A DNA stretch of 47,152 bases, from the NCBI GenBank assembly GCA_018825665.1, contig JAHJEG010000006.1:1-47152 (forward strand). Direction: 5' to 3'. Under the pieces are notes generated by a model. It did not search any database, had not been told where the DNA came from, and worked only from the letters and a program-made list of their open reading frames with translations. The position numbers and the translations under genes were made by a program. The first letter of the stretch is position 1, and every line of letters starts with the position of its first letter. Source of the stretch: a bacterium (GTDB taxonomy: Bacteria > Campylobacterota > Campylobacteria > Campylobacterales > Sulfurimonadaceae). Shown here in pieces: positions 7,455 to 16,920 of this stretch.

Positions 7455-8126
7455 ATGGAGCAACTATTAACGGCTAATGTAGCCACAAATTTATACTGGC
7501 TTGGAAGACACCTTGAGAGAGTCGAGACAACACTTATGAAGGTCATTGAGGCCTATGACAAGATAATCGATGTGGATAAGGATGCGGGTGTACTTCTTTA
7601 TAAAAATTTCAATATAGATCTCAAATACGGAAACTCTCTTGACTTCTTAAAAGAAGCGATTTTGGGTGAACACTCTGCCAACCTGCTCAATATCATGATA
7701 AACGCACGAGAAAATGCAATCATTTGCCGCTCTCAGATCGATACAGATGCTTTTGGAGAGATTATAGAGCTTCATGCTCTTTTTGACAATGCGTCAAAAA
7801 AATCAGCCCCTGTTGATTACAGGCTTGTAGATACTGCCCTTTCATTAATACGTGAGATTTGGGGTTCCCTCTCCAAAAGTGAACACAGAAAAAACAGTGA
7901 TAATTTTTCCAGACTGGGAAAACTTGTGGAAGAGGTCGATTTTCACCTAAGATTTGAAAACGACAAAGATATCATCGCAATGGTAGTGCATGATATAAAT
8001 GAGATTTTTGATGTTTTGTCAAAAAAAGATGAATCAAAGGGCGCGCAGTCTCAAAAACAAAACTATGAGACACATGATGTTATGGAAACAATAAACAAAA
8101 AAATATCAGAAATCATTGTAGGGTAA
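7455..8126 (+). CDS. alpha-E domain protein (DUF403)
   Basis: A 223-residue, almost all-helical protein opening with the alpha-E hallmark VATNLYWLGRHLERVETTL (about 10-28). In known genomes alpha-E always accompanies the permuted ATP-grasp, as a neighbour or fused to it, and its role is unknown; a partner or scaffold of the ligase is the usual suggestion. Here it is free and lies 3 bases after the ATP-grasp stop and 2 before the peptidase start, so it is surely co-translated with both. The last 30 or so residues are polar and likely flexible. A second alpha-E is fused to the ATP-grasp in the opposing operon. Confidence 0.87.
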   Translation: MEQLLTANVATNLYWLGRHLERVETTLMKVIEAYDKIIDVDKDAGVLLYKNFNIDLKYGNSLDFLKEAILGEHSANLLNIMINARENAIICRSQIDTDAFGEIIELHALFDNASKKSAPVDYRLVDTALSLIREIWGSLSKSEHRKNSDNFSRLGKLVEEVDFHLRFENDKDIIAMVVHDINEIFDVLSKKDESKGAQSQKQNYETHDVMETINKKISEIIVG

Positions 8127-8128
8127 GA

Positions 8129-9079
8129 ATGCAGATAACAGAAATTTTTTCTTCGCAACTCCCTGTCGGAGAGACTCTAAGCATCAAAAGAAGCAGATTT
8201 GAACCGACAAAAAAATATGACAGTTTAAAAAGAATAAGTATAGTAAGCGGAATCCACGGAGATGAACTCGAGGGTCAGTATGCCATCTATCTTTTAAGCT
8301 CGTGGCTCAATAAAAACAAGGATGCCATCCGCGGTATCATCGATATCTATCCCGCAGTCAATTCCCTTGGGATTGATTCCATTACAAGAGGGTTTCCTCT
8401 TTATGAAGTGGACTTAAACAGAGCCTTTCCCGGAGCTGAGCATGAATATCTGCCCGGTCAGGTCGTACATGCACTTGCGCAGGATGTTAAGGGAAGCGAC
8501 ATCGCGATAGATATCCACTCCTCAAATATCTTCTTAAGAGAGATACCGCAAATCAGGATAAACAAAGAGTATTCAAACTTCACGCTTCCGCTTGCAAAAG
8601 AGCTCAACTGTGACTTTATTTGGATCCATGATGCCGTCACCGTCTTAGAAGCCACTTTTTCACACACTATGAACTCGATGGGCACAAGAACGCTTGTTGT
8701 TGAGATGGGTGTGGGGATGCGCCTCACAAAAGAATACGGTGTACAGCTTTTAAGCGGCATGCTCAATCTTATGCAAAAAGAGGGAATCATCCAAAGCCGG
8801 GAACATTTTGAAGCAAGAGAACCGTTTTTGTCTGAAGTGGGAGAGGTCTTTTATCTCAACTCTCCGACAAGCGGTCTTTTTGTCCCGGCACTGGACCATT
8901 GTGCCGTTATCAAAAAGAATGATGTCATAGGAACGATCGTCGAACCTTTGACAGGTGAAGTACTGGATACCCTTTATGCACCTAACGGCGGCATATTATT
9001 CACCCTTCGTGAGTATCCTATCGTTTATGAAGGTTCGCTGCTTGCTAGAATTTTTGGAGAGACTGATGAAAAAAATTGA
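8129..9079 (+). CDS. zinc amidohydrolase/peptidase of the succinylglutamate desuccinylase-aspartoacylase family
   Basis: M14-like metallo-hydrolase, 316 residues, probably cytosolic (no signal peptide). Zinc ligands can be placed at H43 and E46 (SGIHGDELEG) and H130 (DIAIDIHSSN). DLNRAFPG at 96-103 supplies the conserved substrate-binding Arg. A C-terminal beta domain (about 225-310) follows, as in AstE and AspA. The usual substrate class is an N-acyl amino acid or a terminal amide bond. Inside a ligase operon it would trim or reverse the conjugate. Its stop lies 14 bases inside the next gene. Confidence 0.87.
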   Translation: MQITEIFSSQLPVGETLSIKRSRFEPTKKYDSLKRISIVSGIHGDELEGQYAIYLLSSWLNKNKDAIRGIIDIYPAVNSLGIDSITRGFPLYEVDLNRAFPGAEHEYLPGQVVHALAQDVKGSDIAIDIHSSNIFLREIPQIRINKEYSNFTLPLAKELNCDFIWIHDAVTVLEATFSHTMNSMGTRTLVVEMGVGMRLTKEYGVQLLSGMLNLMQKEGIIQSREHFEAREPFLSEVGEVFYLNSPTSGLFVPALDHCAVIKKNDVIGTIVEPLTGEVLDTLYAPNGGILFTLREYPIVYEGSLLARIFGETDEKN

Positions 9080-10004
9080 AATTGCAAAAATCACCTCTTT
9101 AAATCGTGCTCCGCTGATTATAGAGGGCTACCTCTTTGAGGGGTGTGACCCGGAAGCTCCAAGCATTGCAGTTGTAGGCGCGATGGAGGGGAAAAATATA
9201 CTCCCTTTGTATACAGCTTCAAAGCTGGTTGATTTTTTAAAAAACAATATCTCCGGCAAGGAGAGCATAAAAGGAGATATCCTCGTTATCCCCTCAATCA
9301 ACCATTACGCCTTAAATATAAACGAACGATTCTGGCCTCTGGACAAGACCGATATAAACATGATGTTTCCAGGTTATGCACTGGGTGAAACGACACAAAG
9401 AATCGCAAAAAAAGTTTTTGATGTTCTCCAAAACTACACGCATGGAATAATCCTGGAAAACAGGGAAGATCTTTCAAGCTGCATCCCCTATGTCAAACTT
9501 TTTCAATCAGGGTTTGAAGACCTTCAGGGTGCCAAACTCTTTGGTTTTAAACTGATTCATCATAAAGAACTGACCCCTATAAATACGGTTTCACTGCAAT
9601 ATAACTGGCAGCTCTGGGGGACAAAGGCATATTCTATCGTTTGTCCCAATGAGAATCAAATCGATATAAACTCTTCCCATGAAATATTTGAAGGAATCAT
9701 ACAGTACCTTAACAAAAACAGGATAATCGATTATAAAGTACTCAACGGCTTTGAATCGACCATTACCACAAAAGAGGATGTAGAGATAATCAAAACTCCA
9801 AAAAGCGGAATTTTTATCGCCACCAAGCAAATCGGTTCTTACGTGATAAAAGATGAGATGATAGGGAAAATCGTACATTCTCTCAACGGTGAGGTAATTC
9901 ACAGATTTTTCGCGCCATCCAACGGAATGATTGTCTGCGGCTACAAAAATGCTTTGATATTTGAAGATGCCGTAGCTTTTAGAATTGTAAAGAGTGGAAG
10001 CTGA
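9066..10004 (+). CDS. catalytically degenerate paralogue of the desuccinylase-like peptidase
   Basis: 312 residues with the same fold pattern as its upstream neighbour, recognisable from TDINMMFPG (like VDLNRAFPG), the C-terminal 'SGIFIATKQIGSYVIKDEMIGKIV' domain and similar length. The metal site is gone: the HGDE segment is replaced by M40-E-G-K43, and the H130 position reads Glu (LENRED). The conserved Arg of DLNR is Met. It is therefore probably a pseudoenzyme that pairs with or regulates the active copy. I place the start at ATG 9066, with GGAGAG at 9056-9061, rather than the longer open frame from 8955, which would lie inside the upstream gene. Last gene of the plus operon; its stop sits in the loop of the terminator hairpin. 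Confidence 0.8.
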   Translation: MKKIEIAKITSLNRAPLIIEGYLFEGCDPEAPSIAVVGAMEGKNILPLYTASKLVDFLKNNISGKESIKGDILVIPSINHYALNINERFWPLDKTDINMMFPGYALGETTQRIAKKVFDVLQNYTHGIILENREDLSSCIPYVKLFQSGFEDLQGAKLFGFKLIHHKELTPINTVSLQYNWQLWGTKAYSIVCPNENQIDINSSHEIFEGIIQYLNKNRIIDYKVLNGFESTITTKEDVEIIKTPKSGIFIATKQIGSYVIKDEMIGKIVHSLNGEVIHRFFAPSNGMIVCGYKNALIFEDAVAFRIVKSGS

Positions 10005-10014
10005 TCCACTCTTT
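9989..10014. terminator. shared terminator of the two convergent operons
   Basis: AAAGAGTGGA (9989-9998) pairs with TCCACTCTTT (10005-10014) across a six-base loop, followed by T-rich sequence on the plus strand. It overlaps the stop of the pseudo-peptidase and lies 15 bases past the stop of the minus-strand transglutaminase, so it can end transcripts from both sides. Confidence 0.75.
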
Positions 10015-10029
10015 TGTCAGGGCACTTTT

Positions 10030-10998
10030 TTACTGTTGTGACTGATTTTGCATTTGCGACTGCATCTGCATTTGTGTTTGCCCCGAAGCAGACTCTTTTA
10101 TAAGGTCTTTTTTCTCCCGTCGCACGTCCACCATAACACTCAACCGGCTGTTTCCGCTGCTTTGAACAACGCCTTTGAGAGGTGAGATATCATGGTAGTC
10201 TCTTCCCGAACCCAAAAGTATGTGCTGCTCTTTTGGAATGATATTGTTCGTCGGGTCAAACTCTGCCCACCCCGCATTTGGAATATATACTGCAAACCAC
10301 GCATGGGAAGCATCCACACCGAAAAGTTTTTCCTCCCCCTCAGGAGGCAGAGTCTCTATATAGCCGCTCATATATTTAGCAGGCAAGCCTATAGTTCTGA
10401 GTGCAGATATAGCAAACTGTGCAAAATCCTGGCATACACCTTTTTTTGCCTCGAAAATAGTCTCAACGGGAGTGGTGATATCACTAAAACCGCTTAGAAA
10501 TTTAAAGTCGTTAAATATTCTGTTCATAAATTCATGCGCTGCTTCAAAAAGATCCCTCTCTTTATGAAAGGACTCCAGCACATATTCTTTTATCGCGTCC
10601 GAGCCTTTAGGAATCAATTCCGATTCAAAGAGAAACTGTTTTGCGGACAAGTCACTGGCATGGAACTTAGAGAGCCTTTCTACGGCTGCACCATAGGTGA
10701 TACTGTTGGATTTTAAAAATTCTATATGCTGCTCAATCAGGTTCGGAAATATCTCTACCCTTGACTTGCCGGTCACGGACAAGAGCTGATGCGGCTCCCT
10801 TATAAGCATATGGGTATTTGTATTGCCGAACATATCCACAAACTCATGCGATTCCGAGACCTTGGGCTCTATCTCCATTGTAAATTCCAATAGTTTTTGA
10901 TACGCCGTATCCTTGGGCTTAAGCCTTGCTATATTGTGACTGAAATTGACAATGCTCTGGTAATGAAATGATGTTTTATGATAAATAGTATAAATCAT
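10030..10998 (-). CDS. bacterial transglutaminase-like cysteine protein with Gln-x repeat tail
   Basis: 322 residues. The N-terminal beta domain typical of bacterial transglutaminase-like proteins (about 1-90) is followed by a papain/transglutaminase core with the triad C189 (GVCQDFA), H232 (DASHAWFAVY) and D248 (EFDPTN). Such enzymes hydrolyse or transfer amide bonds. The last 16 residues alternate Gln with Met, Ser, Thr or Asn from Q307 (QTQMQMQSQMQNQSQQ), giving nine glutamines in a likely unstructured tail. No signal peptide, so cytosolic. The start lies 2 bases after the stop of the ATP-grasp/alpha-E gene; last in the three-gene minus operon. Confidence 0.87.
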   Translation of the reverse strand: MIYTIYHKTSFHYQSIVNFSHNIARLKPKDTAYQKLLEFTMEIEPKVSESHEFVDMFGNTNTHMLIREPHQLLSVTGKSRVEIFPNLIEQHIEFLKSNSITYGAAVERLSKFHASDLSAKQFLFESELIPKGSDAIKEYVLESFHKERDLFEAAHEFMNRIFNDFKFLSGFSDITTPVETIFEAKKGVCQDFAQFAISALRTIGLPAKYMSGYIETLPPEGEEKLFGVDASHAWFAVYIPNAGWAEFDPTNNIIPKEQHILLGSGRDYHDISPLKGVVQSSGNSRLSVMVDVRREKKDLIKESASGQTQMQMQSQMQNQSQQ

Positions 10999-11000
10999 GT

Positions 11001-13484
11001 CTACTCATCATAATGTGAAAAATAAGTTTTTGAAAACTCATCGGAACACTCTATAAAATACTCGGATAGTTTTGATAATATCTTGTCAAACTTCAAATAC
11101 ACAACCTCTTCATCTTTAATCTCCATAATCGTTTCCACATCCAACTTCGACAAAAATGACTGTGCCTGAAAAATAGGTTTTTCATAGCTTGTCAAATAGT
11201 CTTTTGATTTTGGCAGAAGTTTAAAATCATTTGCCAGTTTGTCCGTCATATGGGCAAGCGATTTTGGAAACTGGGTATTTAAGATTAAAAACTCAATCAC
11301 ATTCTCCAAGACCAGAGAACTTTTATACTGTGCCCTGTAGGCGTTCATACTCTCCATTGAGTTGAGCATGGCTTCAAGGACATCATAGCTCTCAGCCTTT
11401 TTCAGTCTTACACACAACATCGATCTAGCTTTTGAGATCAAAATCAAAGCACTCTCAATCCTGTGACCGATATCAAAGAGAATAAGTCCCTGCTCTTTAA
11501 ATATACTCTCATTTACAAGCTGTTTATACGCCATGAGATAGGTAAACAAACTGTCGAGTTCATTTGAGATAAGAATACTTGAGTTTGTGGACCTGTTTAT
11601 AAATTCATTCCATTCTTTTTGCATTTTGTCAAACAGTTTTGAGGATTCAAAGGCAAGAAGATCCTTGAGGTTTATATTTGCATTTGAAAGCATGGAGATG
11701 ACACTAGCCAGAGAACCGCTTCTTGATATATCTTTTATAACAGAAATTATCTCCGAAGTGGGTCTAACAGGTACTGCTCCATCACTTAAAAATCCAGGAT
11801 ACGTCATTGTCAGGTGCGTTAGGGCATCTTGCAAGATTTTTTGTGAATCCTTTGATGTCCGGACCTCATAGCGGTAGAGGTTCGTCAATCTTTTTACGAT
11901 AAGAGAGATAAACCTTGTTGTATCGATGGCTCTTGTCAAATATCTCCCAAGCCAAAACAGATTTTCTGCTCTGAGTGTCGAGATATTATTTATTGCAGTG
12001 TCTGTATAATGGTCACGCTTGAGTATATTGCTGTAGTTTACATCCTCTTCCTCGCTACTGAGTATCCACAGGTCCTTACTTGTCCCCCCTTTTTGCGAAG
12101 AGATCAGCAAGCTGTCTTTAATTTTCGAGACCCTTACAAGACCGCCGTTCATTACGGTGTAGTCATCATTTTTTTTGAGGCAGAAAGTTCTGATTACGGC
12201 ATTTCTAGGCTCAAGTTTTCCGTTGCCGTAATAAGGCGCGGTTGAAAAACTTATCTCTTCTTGGGCAATATATTTATTTGGATTTTTTCTAAGCAATACA
12301 GAAAGATTTTTCAGTTCATCTTCAGAGAGAAGCTTTCCGAAGTATGTTTTGATGATCTCCGTATTATCTATTTTTTTGATTACCAGTTTATTCAGATTTG
12401 CCAGTACGAAATCAAGCTCTTTCTTTTGACCGCACCACCACGTAGCTATCTGGGGAAGAATCAGTTCCTCTTTCAAAAAATACTCGGCTATCTTATTCAT
12501 AAAGGGGTTTAAGCCTTTGTTTTCCAAAATAGCGCTTCCTATGGGATTTATCATATTTATGTTGTTTTGTCTCATTGCATCCGTAAGACCCGCTATACCG
12601 AGCCTCGATTCACTTTTGAGCTCCAGAGGATCACAAAATCTGTCATCCACTCTTCTGAGTATTGTATTTATCTTTTTTAATCCGCTTAGACTTTTGAGCC
12701 AAAGAGCACCGTCTTTGCTGAGTAAGTCATGCCCCTGAAGCAGGTTTATCTCCAAAAACGAACTCAGGTAAGAGTGCTCAAAGTAAGTTTCATTGTATGC
12801 ACCCGGTGTTAGAAGAGCTGCACTTGAGATATCGCCGCCTGTGAGTTCGCTCAGAAGTTCTTTAAACTCCTCAATGAAAAAAGAGAGTTTTTTCGTATTG
12901 ATATTGGGATAAAGGTTTTTGGATACGCTGTTCATGGTCAGTCTGTTTTCTATGGCATAACCGAGTCCCGATGGGGCTTGCGTCTTATCGTTGATAACCC
13001 ACATCTTTCCATCAGGTCCTCGTGCCATATCCGTTGCATAAAAGTAGAGGTTGAAATTTTCTTTTTTCCCAAAATCAAAGACCTCTGTCGCAAAACCTTT
13101 GTGTCCGAAAACAACTTCGGCAGGGATGATGTTGTCTTTTATAAGTTTTTGTTCGGAATATATATCTTTTAAAATCATGTTCAAAAGCTTTGCCCTTTGT
13201 TGCAAACCCTTTGTGATAGTGCTCCATTCCTGCTCGCTGATTACAAAAGGGATAGGGTCCAAACTCCAAGAACGGCTCGGATTTGAATCATCATTATAAA
13301 TATTATACGTAACACCGTTATCTTCAAGATACCAGTCGATGTCAGCCTGTTTCTTTTTGAGCTTTTCTATTCCGGCTGCTTCGATATCAGCCAGAACATC
13401 TTTCCAGTAGTCTCTTATATTTTGTTCACTATCAAACACCTCATCAAAAGATGATTCGCTATGATAATCATCAAATATCCCCAT
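11001..13484 (-). CDS. circularly permuted ATP-grasp fused to alpha-E domain
   Basis: 827 residues. Residues about 1-500 are a permuted ATP-grasp (DPIPFVISEQEW, GLQQRAKLLNMILKDIY, VINDKTQAPSGLGYAIENR, YIAQEEIS, SSQKGGTSKDLWIL). From about 515 comes alpha-E, opening with LRAENLFWLGRYLTRAIDT, the canonical motif. This is the fused counterpart of the separate genes at 6090 and 7455. The glycine-rich loop GGYG of the stand-alone enzyme is replaced here by a polar segment (IDNTEIIKTYFG). I believe related fused members elsewhere also lack it, so it may mark the subfamily rather than decay. The start abuts the stop of the DUF2126 gene with no spacer, so the two are coupled. Confidence 0.88.
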   Translation of the reverse strand: MGIFDDYHSESSFDEVFDSEQNIRDYWKDVLADIEAAGIEKLKKKQADIDWYLEDNGVTYNIYNDDSNPSRSWSLDPIPFVISEQEWSTITKGLQQRAKLLNMILKDIYSEQKLIKDNIIPAEVVFGHKGFATEVFDFGKKENFNLYFYATDMARGPDGKMWVINDKTQAPSGLGYAIENRLTMNSVSKNLYPNINTKKLSFFIEEFKELLSELTGGDISSAALLTPGAYNETYFEHSYLSSFLEINLLQGHDLLSKDGALWLKSLSGLKKINTILRRVDDRFCDPLELKSESRLGIAGLTDAMRQNNINMINPIGSAILENKGLNPFMNKIAEYFLKEELILPQIATWWCGQKKELDFVLANLNKLVIKKIDNTEIIKTYFGKLLSEDELKNLSVLLRKNPNKYIAQEEISFSTAPYYGNGKLEPRNAVIRTFCLKKNDDYTVMNGGLVRVSKIKDSLLISSQKGGTSKDLWILSSEEEDVNYSNILKRDHYTDTAINNISTLRAENLFWLGRYLTRAIDTTRFISLIVKRLTNLYRYEVRTSKDSQKILQDALTHLTMTYPGFLSDGAVPVRPTSEIISVIKDISRSGSLASVISMLSNANINLKDLLAFESSKLFDKMQKEWNEFINRSTNSSILISNELDSLFTYLMAYKQLVNESIFKEQGLILFDIGHRIESALILISKARSMLCVRLKKAESYDVLEAMLNSMESMNAYRAQYKSSLVLENVIEFLILNTQFPKSLAHMTDKLANDFKLLPKSKDYLTSYEKPIFQAQSFLSKLDVETIMEIKDEEVVYLKFDKILSKLSEYFIECSDEFSKTYFSHYDE

Positions 13485-16400
13485 CTACTGCTTTGCCCAC
13501 TTTCTTCTCAAATCCAGCGTGTTCGGATATTCCAAACTTGCAGGGACATTTTGATAAAGAAATACTTTTTTGGCACCCGTATCTTTTTCTTTTGTAAGTA
13601 CCGCTCTTTTGGCGCCGTTTACATCTATCAGGCTCTGTTTTACAACAGCCGCGGAAATATACTCAAGTTCGCCCTGAGTATGGTTAAAATCCCAAAATCT
13701 GTTGATACGTCTTGATTCCGCCTCGTTTGAGTTTACAGGGAATGTATCATAGGTTCTTCCGCCGGGATGAGATACAAAATAGCTCATACCGCCGATTGAA
13801 CGCTGGTTCCATTTATCCACAACATCAAAGACAAGCGGAGTATCTACGCCGATAGTCGGGTGAAGGGCAGACCAAGGCTGCCAAGCCTTGTATTTGACAC
13901 CTGCGACAAACTCCCCTTCAACTCCGGTAGGGCTCAGAGGGATGACAACGGAGTTACATGTAAGCACATATCTCTCCGGTGTAAAATTACTTACCTTGAC
14001 CTGCACTCTCTCAAGCGAAGAATCCACATATCTTGACGTTCCCTGAGAACCGCTCTCTTCACCTAGGACATTCCAAGGCTCGATCGCCGCGCGCAGTTCA
14101 AGATGAAAGTTTTCAACTGTCGCCATTCCGTAAAGCGGAAATCTGAATTCAAAGAACGGGTCAAACCAGTCAACTTCAAAGGCATAGCCTTCATTATTTA
14201 AAAAATCGACAATATCCGCAATATCCTCTTTTACATAATGCTCCAACAAAAATTTGTCATGAAGCTGTGTTCCCCAACGTACCAGTTTATGCTTATAAGG
14301 CTTTTTCCAAAATAAGGAGACCAGGGCTCTTACTAAGAGCATCTGCAAAAGCGCCATCTGCGAGTGAGGCGGCATATCAAAGGCACGAAGCTCCAAAATA
14401 CCGAGTCTCCCAGTGCTTGAATCAGGCGAATACAGCTTATCTATACAGAACTCTGAACGGTGCGTGTTTCCGGTGATGTCTGTAAGCATATGACGGAACA
14501 GTCTGTCTGTCAGCCAAAAAGGCACCTCCCCATCCTGCGGAATCTGTGAAAAAGCTATCTCAAGCTCATAAAGATTTTCTGCACGCCCCTCATCTACACG
14601 CGGTGCCTGAGAAGTGGGTCCTATAAATGAGCCTGAAAAGAGGTAAGAAAGTCCCGGGTGGTGCTGCCAGAAAGTGATAAGACTTCTTAAAAGCTCAGGA
14701 CGGCGGAGCAATGGAGAATCCGAAGGTTCCATTGCACCGATAGTCACATGGTTTCCGCCCCCTGTTCCCGTGTGTTTTCCATCAAGCATAAACTTTTCCG
14801 TACCCAGACGGGACTGTCTTGCATCTTCATACAGAGTAAAAAGATTATCACTTAACTCTTTCCATGATGTCGCAGGCTGAATATTTACCTCGATTACACC
14901 GGGATCCGGAGTTACCTTGATTCTGTCTGTTCTTAAATCATGAGGAGGCTCGTACCCCTCCAAAACGATTTTGATATCAAGATTTTTTGCAACAACCTCA
15001 ATGGAAGCGATAAGGTCTAAAAATGCTTCCGTATGATTGAGAGGTGGCAGGAAAATATAAAGCTTTCCGTCTCTGATTTCTACATTAAGAGCCGTTCGCA
15101 CAAAGACATCATCTTTCATATCGTTGATTTTCAAGGTTTCGATTTTTTTGAATCTGTTTTTTGCATCTCTTCTGAATTTTCCAAGCTGAGGCACTTCTGC
15201 AAACAGATCCGGCTCAAAATGCATAGGCAGTTCCTCTTTTGGTTTTTCCACCAAAGAATCCATTGGAAGCCTGAGCCCTACAGGTGAGTTACCCGGAACG
15301 AGAAAAAGATCTCCCCGTCTAAAAGCCCAACCGGAACTTATCCATTTTGTCTCACCGTAGTTCAACGGGAGTACAAATCCTGCAGGTTTGTCCAAGCCCG
15401 CTGAAAGCACTTTTGCTATATTTTGACGTTCAAGAGGATCTTTTAAGTCCACCTTTGAAAGATCTACGTCTATCGGCAGTTCCGCCTCTTTCATGATGTA
15501 GTATACCGGGTCTTCATAGGCATTGATAACATTTTTATCGCTCACACCCAAAGTAAGAGCAAGTTTGCTTAGGAAATTTTTTGCATCTTCATTGGTATAG
15601 CTGTGTTCTTCATTCATATCTGCAAAAAGGGAAGGATCCTTCCAGACAGGTTTTTTATCCTTTCTCCAGAAAATAGAAGTCTGCCATCGTGGAATCGGCT
15701 CACCCGGATACCATTTCCCCTGCGCATAGTGAAGAAGTCCCCCCTCTGTAAAAGAGCCTAAGAGTCTATGGGACAGCTTCTCTGCAAGCTCACGTTTATG
15801 CTCACCGTCTGCGTCCGTGTTCCACTGGGGAGATTCCATATCATCGATAGAGACAAAAGTCGGCTCACCGCCCATGGAAAGACGCACGTCATTTTCTTCA
15901 AGTTCTTTATCCACTTCAAATCCAAGTTTGTATATGGCGTCCCACTGATCATCACGGTAAGGCTTCGTGATACGTGGAGACTCAAAAACTCTCGTAACCG
16001 TATTGGAATACTCAAACTCCACTTCACATTTGTCACTCAAACCCTCTATGGCATGTGCACTCTCAAACGACGGAGTACACGCAAGAGGGATATGCCCCTC
16101 CCCTGCAAAAAGTCCGCTCGTAGCATCAAGCCCCAGCCAACCCGCACCCGGGATATATACCTCAGTCCATGCATGCAGATCGGTGAAATCGTCCTGCGGA
16201 CCGCTTGGTCCGTCAAGAGATTCGACATCTGCTTTTAACTGCACCAGGTACCCCGATACAAATCTTGCAGCAAGCCCCAGATGGCGAAGTACCTGCACAA
16301 AAAGCCATGCGTAATCTCTACAGCTTCCAAGCTTGTTTCCCAAGGTAATCTCACAACTCTGCACACCGCTCTCAAGGCGGATAGTGTAATTGAGATATTT

Positions 16401-16859
16401 GTAAATCTCCATATTGAGATATACCAGAAAGTCATTAATAGGTCTCGGCGTCAAATCAAGCGATTTTATAAACTTCTTGAGCTTTTTGCCGTCTTCTGTT
16501 ATTTCCAGATAAGGGATAAGCTCTTTTTTGAGTTCCTCTTTATATTTAAACGGAAACTTTTCGGCATATTCTTCGACAAAGAAATCAAAAGGATTAATCG
16601 TAATCAGGTCTGCAAGAATCTCTACATCAATTCCAAACTCTTTCACTTTTTCAGGGAATACGATACGTGCGAGATAGTTTCCAAACGGATCCTGCTGCCA
16701 ATTTATAAAATGATTCTCAGGCGTTATTTTCAGAGAATATGCTTCAATAGGAGTCCTGCTGTGGGGAGCGGGGCGCAGCCTGATTACATGAGGCGACAAA
16801 TTTATATATTTATCATATGAATAGTGTGTTTTGTGGGATAATACAACTTTTAGTGACAT
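13485..16859 (-). CDS. transglutaminase fused to DUF2126 putative amidoligase
   Basis: 1124 residues, cytosolic. The N-terminal transglutaminase-like unit (about 1-290) has C180 (LGSCRDYAW), H229 (DLHAWTEVY) and D245 (GLDATSG). From about 330 comes the large DUF2126 module, known as a putative amidoligase related to the glutamine synthetase fold. Its landmarks are MGGEPTFVSIDDMESPQWNT, YPGEPIPRW, DGKHTGTGGGNHVTIG and LELRAFDMPPH. A C-terminal beta region (about 960-1124) ends the protein. Length and order match the usual DUF2126-type transglutaminases that neighbour ATP-grasp/alpha-E genes. It is the first gene of the minus operon. One polypeptide thus combines bond making and bond cleaving or transfer; the substrate is unknown. 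Confidence 0.9.
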   Translation of the reverse strand: MSLKVVLSHKTHYSYDKYINLSPHVIRLRPAPHSRTPIEAYSLKITPENHFINWQQDPFGNYLARIVFPEKVKEFGIDVEILADLITINPFDFFVEEYAEKFPFKYKEELKKELIPYLEITEDGKKLKKFIKSLDLTPRPINDFLVYLNMEIYKYLNYTIRLESGVQSCEITLGNKLGSCRDYAWLFVQVLRHLGLAARFVSGYLVQLKADVESLDGPSGPQDDFTDLHAWTEVYIPGAGWLGLDATSGLFAGEGHIPLACTPSFESAHAIEGLSDKCEVEFEYSNTVTRVFESPRITKPYRDDQWDAIYKLGFEVDKELEENDVRLSMGGEPTFVSIDDMESPQWNTDADGEHKRELAEKLSHRLLGSFTEGGLLHYAQGKWYPGEPIPRWQTSIFWRKDKKPVWKDPSLFADMNEEHSYTNEDAKNFLSKLALTLGVSDKNVINAYEDPVYYIMKEAELPIDVDLSKVDLKDPLERQNIAKVLSAGLDKPAGFVLPLNYGETKWISSGWAFRRGDLFLVPGNSPVGLRLPMDSLVEKPKEELPMHFEPDLFAEVPQLGKFRRDAKNRFKKIETLKINDMKDDVFVRTALNVEIRDGKLYIFLPPLNHTEAFLDLIASIEVVAKNLDIKIVLEGYEPPHDLRTDRIKVTPDPGVIEVNIQPATSWKELSDNLFTLYEDARQSRLGTEKFMLDGKHTGTGGGNHVTIGAMEPSDSPLLRRPELLRSLITFWQHHPGLSYLFSGSFIGPTSQAPRVDEGRAENLYELEIAFSQIPQDGEVPFWLTDRLFRHMLTDITGNTHRSEFCIDKLYSPDSSTGRLGILELRAFDMPPHSQMALLQMLLVRALVSLFWKKPYKHKLVRWGTQLHDKFLLEHYVKEDIADIVDFLNNEGYAFEVDWFDPFFEFRFPLYGMATVENFHLELRAAIEPWNVLGEESGSQGTSRYVDSSLERVQVKVSNFTPERYVLTCNSVVIPLSPTGVEGEFVAGVKYKAWQPWSALHPTIGVDTPLVFDVVDKWNQRSIGGMSYFVSHPGGRTYDTFPVNSNEAESRRINRFWDFNHTQGELEYISAAVVKQSLIDVNGAKRAVLTKEKDTGAKKVFLYQNVPASLEYPNTLDLRRKWAKQ

Positions 16860-16920
16860 GGTATTCCTTTGAAAAAGTTTTCGAGCGTACGTCCGGTCTA
16901 TGTAATACTTTAGAATTTAT

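Noticed and set aside
8955-9065. Longer start for the pseudo-peptidase
   Set aside because: The extra 37 codons lie inside the active peptidase gene in another frame; ATG 9066 has a proper GGAGAG site.
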